Shown here: in pieces, positions 7,789 to 17,168 of the stretch
Numbering within the stretch: the first letter of the stretch is position 1
How the letters are laid out: the number at the start of each line of letters is the position of its first letter
Assembly: GCF_029946505.1 (NCBI RefSeq)
Contig: NZ_JARZHG010000018.1
Coordinates: forward strand, 1 to 64,000
From: Polyangium sp. y55x31
Lineage (GTDB): Bacteria; Myxococcota_A; Polyangia; Polyangiales; Polyangiaceae
Direction of reading: 5' to 3'
Length of the DNA: 64,000 nt
Notes under the pieces: generated by a model
Seen by the model: only the letters and a program-made list of their open reading frames with translations
Databases searched by the model: none
Told to the model about the DNA's origin: nothing
Made by a program: the position numbers and the translations under genes

Positions 7789-8643
7789 ATGAACGATCTG
7801 CGAAAGCGCATGGATGGGCGGCGAATCGGGTTCGTGGGCGGCGGCAGCATGGCGTCCGCCCTCATCCGGGGCCTCTTGCATTCGGCCACCGTCACGCCCG
7901 CTCAGATCCGGGCGAGCGATCTGAAGGAACAGCGGCTCGACGAGCTCCGGCAGACGTACGGAATCGAGACCACGGACGACAACGAGGCGCTCGTCCGCTG
8001 GGCCGACGTCGTCGTCATCGCCGTGAAGCCGCAGATCGTCGACCGCATCCTCGGCGCCGTCGCGGCCGGCCTGAGCGAGGGGGATGTCGTGATCTCCGTC
8101 GCCGCCGGCGTGCCGATCGAGGCCATCGAGGCGCGCCTGCCCGACCGCGCGCGGGTCATTCGATCGATGCCGAACACCGCGGCGATCGCGCTCGCGGGCG
8201 CCACGGCGATCGCGCCCGGCATGCACGCCACGAAAGACGACCTCGAGGTCGCCCGCGCGCTCTTCGAGGCCGTCGGCCGCTGCGTCGTGCTCGACGAATC
8301 GCTGCTCGACGCGGTCACGGGCCTGTCGGGCAGCGGCCCGGCGTACGTGATGCTCATGATCGAGGCCCTCGCGGACGGCGGCGTGAAGGTCGGCCTCGGC
8401 CGCGACACCGCGCTCCTCCTCGCGGCGCAAACCGTGTACGGCGCGGCCAAGCTCCAGCTCGAAACGGGCGAGCACCCGGGTCGCCTCAAGGACATGGTCA
8501 CGAGCCCCGGCGGCACGGCCATCGCGGGCCTGCACACGCTCGAGGCTGGCGGCCTCCGCCGCACGCTCATCGACGCCGTCGAGGCCGCCACGAACCGCGC
8601 GGCCGAGCTCGGCGAGCAGATGGCGAAAAAGCTCCGGCGCTGA
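7789..8643 (+). CDS. proC: Pyrroline-5-carboxylate reductase
   Basis: A 284-residue enzyme that reduces 1-pyrroline-5-carboxylate to proline with NAD(P)H, the last step of proline synthesis. The Rossmann motif is GRRIGFVGGGSMASALI near residue 11. The family signature region reads VTGLSGSGPAYVMLMIEALADGGVKVGL, described here by its position at about residues 178-205, and is followed by the MVTSPGGTAIAGL block near 245. The ATG at 7789 is chosen because the Rossmann strand starts ten residues later; a longer frame upstream runs through the hairpin cluster. The length matches the family. It is a single gene, transcribed away from htrA. Confidence 0.95.
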   Translation: MNDLRKRMDGRRIGFVGGGSMASALIRGLLHSATVTPAQIRASDLKEQRLDELRQTYGIETTDDNEALVRWADVVVIAVKPQIVDRILGAVAAGLSEGDVVISVAAGVPIEAIEARLPDRARVIRSMPNTAAIALAGATAIAPGMHATKDDLEVARALFEAVGRCVVLDESLLDAVTGLSGSGPAYVMLMIEALADGGVKVGLGRDTALLLAAQTVYGAAKLQLETGEHPGRLKDMVTSPGGTAIAGLHTLEAGGLRRTLIDAVEAATNRAAELGEQMAKKLRR

Positions 8644-8808
8644 GCGACCCCGCATTCCGTCCGCGCCGCCGATCGAGCGCCCTGGGCTTTCGGCAGCGGT
8701 CTTGCTCGTCCGCGCGGCATGTCCCCGCCGTGCTCGGTGATTTCCCCATCGCCGTCCGATTCTCCAGGCCTTGACGGTCCTCGCGAGGAGAGCTGTCATG
8801 CTGGAATC

Positions 8809-9855
8809 ATGCATTCTCGTCTTGCGCGCTGTTTTTCCCTGCTTTCGCTGGCCCTCTCCGTCTGTGCGTGCAGCGACGCCGACGAGGGCCAGAGCCCCGG
8901 CGCGATAAAACCCGCGTTCGAGTATCCGCTCGACGGCGTCCTGCGCCTCCACCACGTGCAGGCGAAGGCCACGCACAACAGCTTCCACGTGGCGAACCCC
9001 GATCTCTCCGGCCCCGAGTACGCCGTCGATCACGCGCCGCTCGACGTGCAGCTCTCGGAGCAGGGTGTCCGCTGCATCGAGCTCGATCTCCGGTACGACG
9101 AGGCGCTCGGGGATTACAAGGTCGCGCACGTGCCGTTCCTCGACGAAGGCAGCACGTGCGCCACGCTCGGCGAGTGCCTCGGCGTCGTGAAGCGCTGGTC
9201 GGACGCCCACCCGGCCCACCTTCCGCTCACGATCATGCTCGACCTCAAGGATCTCGCGCCCGGCGCGGACGCGGTCGAGGCGTATTTCGGCACCCTGCAC
9301 GAGCGGATCCTCGGGGTTTGGCCGGAAAACCGCGTCGTGACGCCCGACGACGTGCAGGGCAGCTACGCGACGCTCGGCGAGGCCGTGAAGACCGAGGGGT
9401 GGCCGACGCTCGGCAAGCTGCGCGGCCGCGTGATCTTCACGATGTACAACCTGAACGACGGGTTTGGCATGGCGTATTCACGCCAGGGGACGAGCCTCGC
9501 GGGGCGGCTCTTCTTCACGCGGACCGTGCCCACGGATCCCCACGCCGCGTGGACGCTGTACGACGATCCCACGGTGACGAAGGTGCTCATCGACGAGGCC
9601 GCGGCCGCGAACATGCTGGTCCGCACGCGCGCCGAGATCGACCTCGACGCCGCGCTCGCCGGCGACACGACCTTGCGTGACGCGGCGCTCGCGGGCGGGG
9701 CGCATTTCGTCACGACCGATTATCCAGTGCCGATCGACGGATCCACCTATCACGTGGACATCACGGGCGGCACGCCCGCGCGCTGCAATCCCGTGACGGC
9801 GCCGGCCGAATGCACGTCCGAGGCGCTCGAGGATCCCCGGTTCATGAAGCCCTGA
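8809..9855 (+). CDS. Calcium-dependent PI-PLC-like lipoprotein
   Basis: A 348-residue exported protein with a lipoprotein signal (LSLALSVCAC, Cys21). The start of the mature domain has KATHNSFH, and it continues with GVRCIELDLRYD, KVAHVPFLDEGSTC and LTIMLDLKD, which together resemble the TIM-barrel phosphatidylinositol-specific phospholipase C family of the Ca2+-dependent type (His in HNSFH and HVPF, acidic ELDLR). A C-terminal part GAHFVTTDYPVP is also typical. It probably cleaves a phosphodiester at the cell surface; the true substrate is unknown. Its stop codon directly abuts the stop of the convergent GH172-like gene. Confidence 0.82.
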   Translation: MHSRLARCFSLLSLALSVCACSDADEGQSPGAIKPAFEYPLDGVLRLHHVQAKATHNSFHVANPDLSGPEYAVDHAPLDVQLSEQGVRCIELDLRYDEALGDYKVAHVPFLDEGSTCATLGECLGVVKRWSDAHPAHLPLTIMLDLKDLAPGADAVEAYFGTLHERILGVWPENRVVTPDDVQGSYATLGEAVKTEGWPTLGKLRGRVIFTMYNLNDGFGMAYSRQGTSLAGRLFFTRTVPTDPHAAWTLYDDPTVTKVLIDEAAAANMLVRTRAEIDLDAALAGDTTLRDAALAGGAHFVTTDYPVPIDGSTYHVDITGGTPARCNPVTAPAECTSEALEDPRFMKP

Positions 9856-11508
9856 TCATCGATAGAGGAACGTCACGCTCCGGTACCGGTCGAGCGTCTC
9901 CGGGATGCCCGGACCGATTTCCAGCGCGATCTCCGCGCTCTTCTGGAAGTCGATTCGATCCGTGAGCACGTGGAACCGGCACGCGCTCGTGCGGGCCGAG
10001 GGCGGCGTGACCACGGTGCCCCACCATTGCGCGAACGGTGAGGCGTGGGGGCCGGATTCGAAGTAAAACGCGCCGTTCAGGTAATCCTCGGTGCCCGTCC
10101 CGACGACGGCCGTCACGCCGTCGAGCACGGCGCGCTCGTCGCCTTCCAGGAAATTGAGCGGCTCGTCGAAGAGGCTGCCGTCGCCGATGCCGCGGCCTTC
10201 CAGCATGAGGCACGTCCCGGCCCAGCGCCCGCGACCCGTGACGCTCGCGAGCGGATGTTCGGGCCCCGGCGCGGGCGCGACGGTCTCGTTGCGAACCACG
10301 TGGAGGTGGCCGAACGCCTCGCTCGGCACGGTCTTTTCGCCGCGGATCGAGAGCGCGAACTCGATCGGCGCCGCGGCCGCGCTCGTCGCGGAAAAGACCG
10401 CCTTCTTCGTGAACGGCATCGGGAGCCGCAAGGCGAGGCGCACCGTGCCTCCGTCCTTCGACCCCGAAAGCGCGAGGCTCGCGTTTTCCGGCGGATCCAG
10501 CGTCGCCGCGAAGAGATCCGAGAAAGGCAGCAGAAGGGCCGGCGCGGCGTCGTCGTCCCAGGTGACGGAGAGCGTGACGTCGCGCAGCGCGGCGAGCTCG
10601 GCCTCGGCGACCTCCACGGAAAACGCATGAATCGTGGAAGGCCCTGCGAGATCGGCCAGCGTCGTCGTTTGTCCGGGCTCCAGAGTCACCGTGGCGGGCG
10701 CGACGAGCGGCTCGCCCGGGATCGGCCCCTCCGCCGTGGACGAGAGGACGGAAATCGCCTGGTCGCGCGCGGCGAGACGCGCCGGGGCCGCCTTGCGTGG
10801 TTCCGCCTCCGGGGAAAGGACCGCCCCTGCCTGATGATAATAATATTCCAGCGGTCCGAGCCCATCCAGGGCAATCACGATTTTCTTGGAGAAGACGACC
10901 GGATAATACCACGCGAGGTGGTTTCCCGGCCCGTCGCCGAACGGCGGCGCGAACATCTCCCCGGCCGTACCATCGATCACCGCGGCGAGCGGCTCCTCCA
11001 CGACGGGGTTCGCCTCGTCGTCGACCCAGATCCGGAGCACCTCGTCATTCGCCACGAGCCCGTTCCGGAGCGAGCTCGCCGTGAGCCAGAGCCGTGCCAG
11101 GTAGCCCGACCCTTCGAACCGCGAGAGCACGACGCCCCGCACGTACGCCTCGGGGCACTCGGCCTCGTCGTAAATCGGGGGGATGAGCTGGTTCTCGCTG
11201 ACGGAGGCCTCACGGCCGCGACATACGAAATGGTTCATGTCGCGGTTTCCGCGTTCGACGAAATCGGCCGGCGCGGGCGCGCCGCTCAGGCGATCCTGGC
11301 TCCCCGTCTGGACGTACCTCTCCTCGCCGAAGACGGGCAATGCTCGGAAATCCGCGAGCGCCGCGAGCGCGGCTTCGTCCGCGAGCTCCTCGCGCGTGCC
11401 CGGCGGCGGCAGCGTCACCACGGGGCGGGGATCATCGCTGCAACCGGCAAAGGAGGCGGCGGCGAGGACGAAAAAAGCGGCGCGAGCGCGGCGGATCGTG
11501 CGGTCCAT
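9856..11508 (-). CDS. DUF2961/GH172-like lipoprotein
   Basis: A 550-residue protein starting at ATG 11508 with a lipoprotein signal (FFVLAAASFAGC). The C-terminal half carries GTGTEDYLNGAFYFESG (residues about 471-486), the hallmark of DUF2961, now glycoside hydrolase family 172, together with QWWGTVVTP. The first 300 residues have the paired beta-sandwich look of the same family (YLARLWLTASS, VLRIWVDDEANPVVEEPLAAV). Characterised GH172 enzymes act on fructofuranosides or arabinofuranosides; here the substrate is unknown and an extracellular glycan is likely. The gene converges on the PI-PLC-like gene with abutting stops and is divergent from the kinase gene 123 bp away. Confidence 0.82.
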   Translation of the reverse strand: MDRTIRRARAAFFVLAAASFAGCSDDPRPVVTLPPPGTREELADEAALAALADFRALPVFGEERYVQTGSQDRLSGAPAPADFVERGNRDMNHFVCRGREASVSENQLIPPIYDEAECPEAYVRGVVLSRFEGSGYLARLWLTASSLRNGLVANDEVLRIWVDDEANPVVEEPLAAVIDGTAGEMFAPPFGDGPGNHLAWYYPVVFSKKIVIALDGLGPLEYYYHQAGAVLSPEAEPRKAAPARLAARDQAISVLSSTAEGPIPGEPLVAPATVTLEPGQTTTLADLAGPSTIHAFSVEVAEAELAALRDVTLSVTWDDDAAPALLLPFSDLFAATLDPPENASLALSGSKDGGTVRLALRLPMPFTKKAVFSATSAAAAPIEFALSIRGEKTVPSEAFGHLHVVRNETVAPAPGPEHPLASVTGRGRWAGTCLMLEGRGIGDGSLFDEPLNFLEGDERAVLDGVTAVVGTGTEDYLNGAFYFESGPHASPFAQWWGTVVTPPSARTSACRFHVLTDRIDFQKSAEIALEIGPGIPETLDRYRSVTFLYR

Positions 11509-11631
11509 CGTCCGTTCAATGTGCGCCGAGGCCGCGCCCGTGGCGAGCGCATTTTCGTGCGCGGCGGACGAGAAAAGTCGGAGGCCGCACTTCTCCGGGC
11601 GGCGTGGATGGGGCATCCTTCGAGGCGCGCA

Positions 11632-13551
11632 ATGGAATGGACCATCTCCGACACGATCCGCGTGGAAGACCTCCCGGCGGAGGCCCTCGGGACCACGACC
11701 GTGGGCGCGCCGCGGAGCCATCCGCCGGACGCCGAGACGCCGGTGTTGCCGCGCCTGTCGCTCTCGACCGGGGCGATCGAGGGGAAACCGCCTGTGCTCT
11801 CCTCGCCGGGCGTCGATCTCACCCTCGAGCGGCAGCTCGGGCAAGGCGGCATGGGGGCGGTCTACCTCGCGTATCAGCGATCCCTCGATCGCCACGTCGC
11901 CGTAAAAATACCGCACGACGAAGCACCCCGCAGTGCGTCCTTGGCAATCATCCGCGAAGGCCAGGTCGCCGGGGGGCTCGAACACCCCAACATCGTGCCG
12001 GTGCACGCGCTCGGGCTCGACGACACGGGAAGGCCCATCCTGGTCATCAAACGGATCGAGGGTGTTTCGTGGAGCGAGGTCCTCGCGGATGCGAGCCACC
12101 CGTTCTGGGAGCGCGCGAGCTTCGGCGGAGAATCGCGCCTCGTCGCGCACCTCGAGATCCTGATGCAGGTATGCAATGCATTGCACTTCGCCCATACCCG
12201 CGGGATCGTCCACCGGGACGTGAAGCCCGACAACGTGATGGTCGGCGAATTCGGCGAGGTATACCTGCTCGATTGGGGTGTCGCGCGAACGATCGACACG
12301 ACGCCGGGCAAAGATGCCGAGCCGCTCGTCGGGACCCCGGCGTACATGGCCCCGGAGATGGCCTGCGGCGAGCCGCACGAGATCGACGCGCGGACCGACG
12401 TGTACCTGCTCGGCGCGACGCTCCACGAGATCCTCACGGGCAACCCGCCGCACGCGCGGCCGAGCCTGTACGACGCGCTCCTCTCGGCGAGCGCGGGGAC
12501 GCCGCAGGATTACCCGCCCGAGGCCCCGGACGAGCTCGTCGCGCTCTGCAATGCCGCCATGTCACGCAAGCGGGACGAGCGGCCCCCGAGCGCCGCCGCG
12601 TTTCGCGAGCGCATGGCCGATTTCTTGCGCCACCGCTCCTCGCTCGGGATCGCGGATGCAGCGAGCGAGCGGCTCGAGGTCTTGGAGGAGGCCCTCGGCA
12701 AGGGCGGCCCCGAAATCGTCGCCAGCGCGGAGATCTTGGGCGGGCTCAGCGAATGCAGATTCGGCTTTTTGCAGGCCCTCCGCGAATGGCCCGACAACAC
12801 GCGCGCCAAGGAGGGGCTCGCGCGGAGCCTCGCGCTGCTCGTCGAACGAGAAATCATCCTGGAAAACCCCGCGAATGCCCGCGCCTTGCTCGAACGAATG
12901 GAAGGGGATCGCGCGGAGCTCGAAGCGCGCGTCGCCCTCTTGGAAGCAAAAATCGAGGAGCGCAGGCGGCTCGAACGCAGGGCCGCGGAGATGGTGAAAG
13001 AGATGGATTCCAGCGTGGGGCGCCGCGCGCGGACGCTCTTCGTCAGCGCCGTGGTCGCAACCGGCGCGGTCGCGATGGGCGCCCTCTCGATCCGCGAGGC
13101 GAGCACGCACAGGCCGTCGCCCTGGGCCGACGTCCTCATCTTCGACGCGGTGATCCTCTCCCTGTTCGTCGCCGGGCTCTTTTTTGGTCGCAAGCGGCTG
13201 CTCACGAACCTCTTCAACCGCCGGCTGCTCTTCACGGTCACCGCCTCGTTCGCTTTGAACACCCTGCACGACGTGCTCTCCTACGTCCGCGGCGAGCACG
13301 TCTGGACCTCGGGCGCGATGGGCCAGCTCATCATCGGCTCTTGCCTCGTGGTCACCGCGATCAACAGCACGCTCGAGCTCCTCTTGCCCGCGGCGATCCA
13401 GCTCGCGGGCGGACTGCTTTCGCTTTACGTTCCCTGGGCGACCGGCGCGATCAGCACGATCGGCACGCTCATCACGGTCGCGCTCGTCCTCCGGGCTTCC
13501 AGGCCGGTCCACGCGGCGGACACGGCTGACGCGCGGCGCGACCGCGTGTAG
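11632..13551 (+). CDS. Hanks-type Ser/Thr protein kinase with C-terminal membrane domain
   Basis: A 639-residue kinase. The glycine loop is GQGGMGAVY from residue 70, catalytic Lys92 (HVAVKI), HRDVKPDN at 194-201, a DWG instead of DFG at 214-216, and the APE motif at 240-242. After the kinase domain (to about 335) comes a helical, coiled-coil-prone region (VALLEAKIEERRRLERRAAE), then five or six hydrophobic segments from about residue 470 to 630. The N-terminal 60 residues are Pro/Thr-rich. The kinase is therefore cytoplasmic and anchored by a polytopic C-terminal domain rather than the more usual single helix. Its targets are unknown. Confidence 0.9.
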   Translation: MEWTISDTIRVEDLPAEALGTTTVGAPRSHPPDAETPVLPRLSLSTGAIEGKPPVLSSPGVDLTLERQLGQGGMGAVYLAYQRSLDRHVAVKIPHDEAPRSASLAIIREGQVAGGLEHPNIVPVHALGLDDTGRPILVIKRIEGVSWSEVLADASHPFWERASFGGESRLVAHLEILMQVCNALHFAHTRGIVHRDVKPDNVMVGEFGEVYLLDWGVARTIDTTPGKDAEPLVGTPAYMAPEMACGEPHEIDARTDVYLLGATLHEILTGNPPHARPSLYDALLSASAGTPQDYPPEAPDELVALCNAAMSRKRDERPPSAAAFRERMADFLRHRSSLGIADAASERLEVLEEALGKGGPEIVASAEILGGLSECRFGFLQALREWPDNTRAKEGLARSLALLVEREIILENPANARALLERMEGDRAELEARVALLEAKIEERRRLERRAAEMVKEMDSSVGRRARTLFVSAVVATGAVAMGALSIREASTHRPSPWADVLIFDAVILSLFVAGLFFGRKRLLTNLFNRRLLFTVTASFALNTLHDVLSYVRGEHVWTSGAMGQLIIGSCLVVTAINSTLELLLPAAIQLAGGLLSLYVPWATGAISTIGTLITVALVLRASRPVHAADTADARRDRV

Positions 13552-13556
13552 AGTGC

Positions 13557-14402
13557 GTGACGGCCTGCCACATGAAGCTCCTCGCCATCAGCGACCTACA
13601 CGTCGGATTTCCCGACAATCGAGCCGCCGTCGCGTCCCTCGGCGCGCGCCCCGACGATTGGCTCGTCCTCGGCGGCGATCTCGGCGAAACGTTCGAGCAC
13701 GTACGATTCGTCCTGGATACGCTGGCGCCGCGGTTCCGAAGGCTCGTGTGGGTCCCGGGCAACCACGAGCTTTACGTCGATCCGCACGCGCCGCCGGGCG
13801 AGCCGCGCGGCGCCGCCCGATATGCGCGGTACGTCGAGCTCTGCCGCGAGCGCGGCGTGCTCACGCCGGAGGATCCGTATCCCGTCTGGGAAGGGGAAGG
13901 CGGGCCGCACCTCGTCGTCCCCATGTTCCTCCTTTACGATTACACGTTCCGCCCGGACGACGTGCCCGTGAGCGAAGCGGTCGCCTGGGCCGCGGAGCAA
14001 GGCATCGCCGCGGCGGACGAGGTCCTGCTCGATCCCGCGCCCTTTCCGAGCCGGCAGGCGTGGTGCCACGCGCGCGTGGCCGAAACCGAAGCGCGCCTGC
14101 GCGCCGCGCCCGCGCTGCCGAAGGTGCTCATCAATCATTTCCCGCTGCGCCAGGACCTCGTCTTCCTGCCCCGCGTGCCGCGCTTCTCGCCCTGGTGCGG
14201 CACGCGAAAAACCACGGATTGGCACGTCCGCTTCGATGCGCGCGTCGTCGTGCAGGGCCATTTGCACGTCCGGAGGACGGTGCACGTCGACGGCGTCCGC
14301 TTCGAGGAGGTCTCGTACGGATACCCGCGCGAGCGCCGGGGCGACCGCCCGATCGACGCCTACGTGAAGCAGATCCTCCCGACCCCGGAGGCCACGCCTT
14401 GA
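13557..14402 (+). CDS. Calcineurin-type metallophosphoesterase
   Basis: A protein of 281 residues from GTG 13557, or 276 from ATG 13572, five codons in. All five metallophosphoesterase blocks are visible: SDLHVG, GGDLGE, GNHE, NHFPL and GHLH. They bind two metals and hydrolyse a phosphoester. It ends in a TTGA overlap with the phosphopantetheinyl transferase gene, so the two are co-translated. A phosphoesterase coupled to an Sfp-type PPTase suggests a role in CoA/phosphopantetheine metabolism or release of carrier-protein arms, which is inference. The gene starts six bases after the kinase stop, so it may also share that transcript. Confidence 0.88.
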   Translation: MTACHMKLLAISDLHVGFPDNRAAVASLGARPDDWLVLGGDLGETFEHVRFVLDTLAPRFRRLVWVPGNHELYVDPHAPPGEPRGAARYARYVELCRERGVLTPEDPYPVWEGEGGPHLVVPMFLLYDYTFRPDDVPVSEAVAWAAEQGIAAADEVLLDPAPFPSRQAWCHARVAETEARLRAAPALPKVLINHFPLRQDLVFLPRVPRFSPWCGTRKTTDWHVRFDARVVVQGHLHVRRTVHVDGVRFEEVSYGYPRERRGDRPIDAYVKQILPTPEATP

Positions 14403-15157
14403 GCCCTCTTTCCTTGCCGCCGGGCGCCGCGCACCTCTGGTACGTCGATCCCGACGTGATCGACGACTGGTATCTGCTCGCGGCCTACCATTCCGTCATG
14501 TCCCCCGACGAGGCAAGGCAGCAGGCTCGTTTTCGGTTCGCCGAGGGCCGGCGCGAATACCTCGTCACGCGCGCGCTCGTCCGCGCCGTGCTCACCGCGT
14601 ATGCGCCCGTCGCCCCGCGCGACTGGGTCTTCGAGCGAAATCGCCACGGTCGCCCGGAGATCGCAGGGCCGAGCGGCGCGCCGCGGCTACGCTTCAACCT
14701 CTCGAACACACGCGGCCTCGTCGCGATCCTCGTCGCGCGCGACCGTGAAGTCGGCCTCGACGTCGAGGACACCCAGAGGCGCGGCGAGACCGTCAGCATC
14801 GCCGACCGTTTCTTCTCCCCGTTCGAATCCGCCTCGCTGCGCCGGCTGCCCGCGCATCGCCAGCGGGATCGATTCTTCGATTACTGGACGCTCAAGGAGG
14901 CCTACATCAAGGCCCGCGGCATGGGCCTCGCCATCCCGCTCGATCATTTCTCCTATCACCTCGACGAGGGCGGCCCCATTCGTATCTCCTTCGAGCCCGA
15001 GCTCCCCGACGACCCTTCGCGCTGGCAATTCTCGCTCACCTCCCTGGGCGGTCGTCATCGCGTGGCGACGGCGATCGAACGAAGGCCCGGCGAGGGAACA
15101 ATCGCCGTCGAGATGTTTCGGTGTCTTCCGTTCGAGGACGTGCCGCCGAGGGCCTGA
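14399..15157 (+). CDS. Sfp-type 4'-phosphopantetheinyl transferase
   Basis: A 252-residue enzyme that moves phosphopantetheine from CoA onto carrier proteins of polyketide, peptide or fatty-acid synthases. The TTG start at 14399 overlaps the preceding stop (TTGA). The Mg2+/CoA motif VGLDVED is at 118-124 and the second motif WTLKEAYIKARGMGL at 163-177, with the conserved W, K, E and K. The Leu/Asn/Ser stretch RLRFNLSNTRGL at about 97-107 replaces the usual FNxSHS with an Asn-Thr, so the His is missing there. Length fits the Sfp subfamily. No synthase gene is present in the window, so its carrier-protein substrates are encoded elsewhere. Confidence 0.93.
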   Translation: MSPLSLPPGAAHLWYVDPDVIDDWYLLAAYHSVMSPDEARQQARFRFAEGRREYLVTRALVRAVLTAYAPVAPRDWVFERNRHGRPEIAGPSGAPRLRFNLSNTRGLVAILVARDREVGLDVEDTQRRGETVSIADRFFSPFESASLRRLPAHRQRDRFFDYWTLKEAYIKARGMGLAIPLDHFSYHLDEGGPIRISFEPELPDDPSRWQFSLTSLGGRHRVATAIERRPGEGTIAVEMFRCLPFEDVPPRA

Positions 15158-15231
15158 CGTCCGGCCCAAGGCCGCCGCGGGTCTTGCGTTTCACCCTCCC
15201 GCGCCCCGTCCAAGGCAAGGAGGACCCCCCG

Positions 15232-16260
15232 ATGGCCGACGGCTCCCGCTTCCCCAGGCTCGCTCCCCCGTTCGCGATCACCGGCGCCGCCGCAGGCTGG
15301 CTCTCCGCGGGCCTGCTGTCGAACCCGCTCTTCGGCGTCACGTACGAAGGGGTCAAACCCCTCGCCGCCCTCGGCACCATGCTCATCGCCGCCGTCACTG
15401 GCGTCCTCCTGAAAAAACTATGCCTCGGCTGGCGATATTCGTACGAGATCGACACACCGAACCCCGAGTACCGACCGACGTCGGACCGGCTCGGGTACCA
15501 CGTTTTCGTCGTGCTCCTCGCCGGCGCCGCGGCCGGCGCGATGGTCGCGGCCCTCGACGACGCGCACGGCGGCACGCTCGGCGGCGCCGCGAGCGGGGCC
15601 TTCTCGGCGATCCTCTTCTTGCCCGTGTGCCTCCTCGTCCTCTCGTCCGCGCGCCGCGCGCAGCGGGCCCGCCTCGGCTCGATCGTCGCGGACAGCGATC
15701 GCCGCGCCGTCTGGGGGATCCTCGCGGCCGCCCTCTCCGCGGCCACGCTGCTCGCGGCCCTCGACTGGCCGGCGGCGCGCCTGGAGGAGGCCGAAACACC
15801 CATTCCCGCGCTCGTCATCTTGCTCGCGACCACCGCCGTGACGCTCGTCGTCCTCTCGGCCAACCTTCGTGCTCTGAAGCGCGCGCAGGCGGCGCTCGCG
15901 CCCGGGCTCGAGACCGGGGAGGACGGCCCTGCGCCGCTCGTGGATCCATCCGTTCCGCGCGTCGATCTCGGCCTCGGCGACGACCTCGCCTCGCGCCTCG
16001 CGCGAAGCGCCGCCGCATATCGAGGCCGCGATCGCGCCGTCGAGCTCGTACAAGGCAATCCGGAGCAGGCGCTCGGCGCGCTCCGCCGCGCGGTTCGGCG
16101 CGGATACACGAGCCTCGCGCTGATGGGCGTGATCTTGGGCGCGCACGGCCTCGCGCATTCGAGCGTCGTGACGATGGTTTACGTCGAGGTCCGGTGCGGC
16201 ACGGGGTGGCCGGCGTTCCTCTGCGAGAAGTACGAGGCGAAGGTCATCCCGTCGCGGTAG
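15232..16260 (+). CDS. Polytopic membrane protein of unknown function
   Basis: A 342-residue protein starting at ATG 15232, supported by AAGGAGG eight bases upstream. Hydrophobic segments occur near residues 15-60 (ITGAAAGWLSAGLL, LGTMLIAAVTGVLL), 88-105 (VFVVLLAGAAAGAMVAAL), 115-135, 160-180, 200-218 and 300-320. The middle loop (residues about 225-290) is soluble and acidic-to-basic. No recognisable family motif is seen. The gene's last 17 bases overlap the end of the convergent hydrolase gene, so the two stops lie inside each other's coding sequence. Confidence 0.6.
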   Translation: MADGSRFPRLAPPFAITGAAAGWLSAGLLSNPLFGVTYEGVKPLAALGTMLIAAVTGVLLKKLCLGWRYSYEIDTPNPEYRPTSDRLGYHVFVVLLAGAAAGAMVAALDDAHGGTLGGAASGAFSAILFLPVCLLVLSSARRAQRARLGSIVADSDRRAVWGILAAALSAATLLAALDWPAARLEEAETPIPALVILLATTAVTLVVLSANLRALKRAQAALAPGLETGEDGPAPLVDPSVPRVDLGLGDDLASRLARSAAAYRGRDRAVELVQGNPEQALGALRRAVRRGYTSLALMGVILGAHGLAHSSVVTMVYVEVRCGTGWPAFLCEKYEAKVIPSR

Positions 16261-17167
16261 CCGTCGCCCGGCCCTCGCCGAGCCACGAGATCAGCGCCTC
16301 GCCAAAGCGGTCCGCCTGGGCGAGCGTGAGATCGTGCCCCGCCTCCGGAACGAGCTCCGTCCGGATGTGCGGCGCGACGCGCTTCACCCGCGCGATCGCA
16401 TCCTTCGCCGAATAGATCGTCTCGTTTTCCCCCACGATCAGAAACGTCGGCCGGGGCAGGGCCTGGAGCTCCTCGTCACGGAGCACCGTCGGCTGCGTCA
16501 TGGGCTTCCACGCGAAACATCGCGCGGCCAGGTAGGAGTCTTCGCTCACCTCTTCGACGAGCTTGCGGCCCTCCTCGCCTCGCTTCACCGTGTCCGCGAG
16601 CATCCATTGCATGAAGCTCCGCGTGAACCACGGAATGGGCAGGGTGGTCAGGACGGCGCGCGCGATCCATCCCCCCGCGATGGGCAGCACGGTGTTCGCC
16701 GGCGCGACGAGCACGAGGCCCCGCAACCGCTGCGGAAAACGCAGGCCATACTGGCTCGCGATCCACCCGCCGTACGAGAGCCCCGCGAGCGCGAATTCCG
16801 ACCGGATCCCGAGGCCCGCCGCCACCTCGTCGACCCATCTCGCGTAATCGAACCCGTCCTCCGCGCGCCGCGCGTAGACGCTGAGGCCGCAGTCGTGAAT
16901 GCCGTCGACGGCGAAGACCTCGAATCGCGCGGCGAGTTTTTCGATGTTCGGCGCCCATTGCAGCGAGCTGCCCGAGACCCCGTGCAGGAGCACGAGCGGC
17001 GGGGCGCCCGCGCGTCCGCTCACCCGGACGAACGTTCGCCCGAGGGACGTGTCGATCGTGCGGCCTTCGCAGGGCACGGGCCAGCGCGCGGCGCGCTCGT
17101 CGTAGCGGGCGAGGAACCGCGCGCGGGCCTCGGCGGAGCGGAACGGGTGATACGGAGGGAAGCTCAT
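16244..17167 (-). CDS. Alpha/beta-fold hydrolase
   Basis: A 307-residue protein with the alpha/beta-hydrolase layout: oxyanion loop LVLLHGVSGSS, nucleophile elbow GLSYGG with the catalytic Ser, an acid near LIVGENE, and the terminal His in EAGHDL. The lid region between contains WFTRSFMQWML. Cytoplasmic, no signal peptide. ATG 17167 is used; it is separated by one base from the stop of the upstream 129-residue gene, implying co-translation. The substrate is unknown; esterase or C-C hydrolase activity are possible. The 3' end overlaps the convergent membrane-protein gene by 17 bp. Confidence 0.85.
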   Translation of the reverse strand: MSFPPYHPFRSAEARARFLARYDERAARWPVPCEGRTIDTSLGRTFVRVSGRAGAPPLVLLHGVSGSSLQWAPNIEKLAARFEVFAVDGIHDCGLSVYARRAEDGFDYARWVDEVAAGLGIRSEFALAGLSYGGWIASQYGLRFPQRLRGLVLVAPANTVLPIAGGWIARAVLTTLPIPWFTRSFMQWMLADTVKRGEEGRKLVEEVSEDSYLAARCFAWKPMTQPTVLRDEELQALPRPTFLIVGENETIYSAKDAIARVKRVAPHIRTELVPEAGHDLTLAQADRFGEALISWLGEGRATATATG

Positions 17168-17168
17168 C

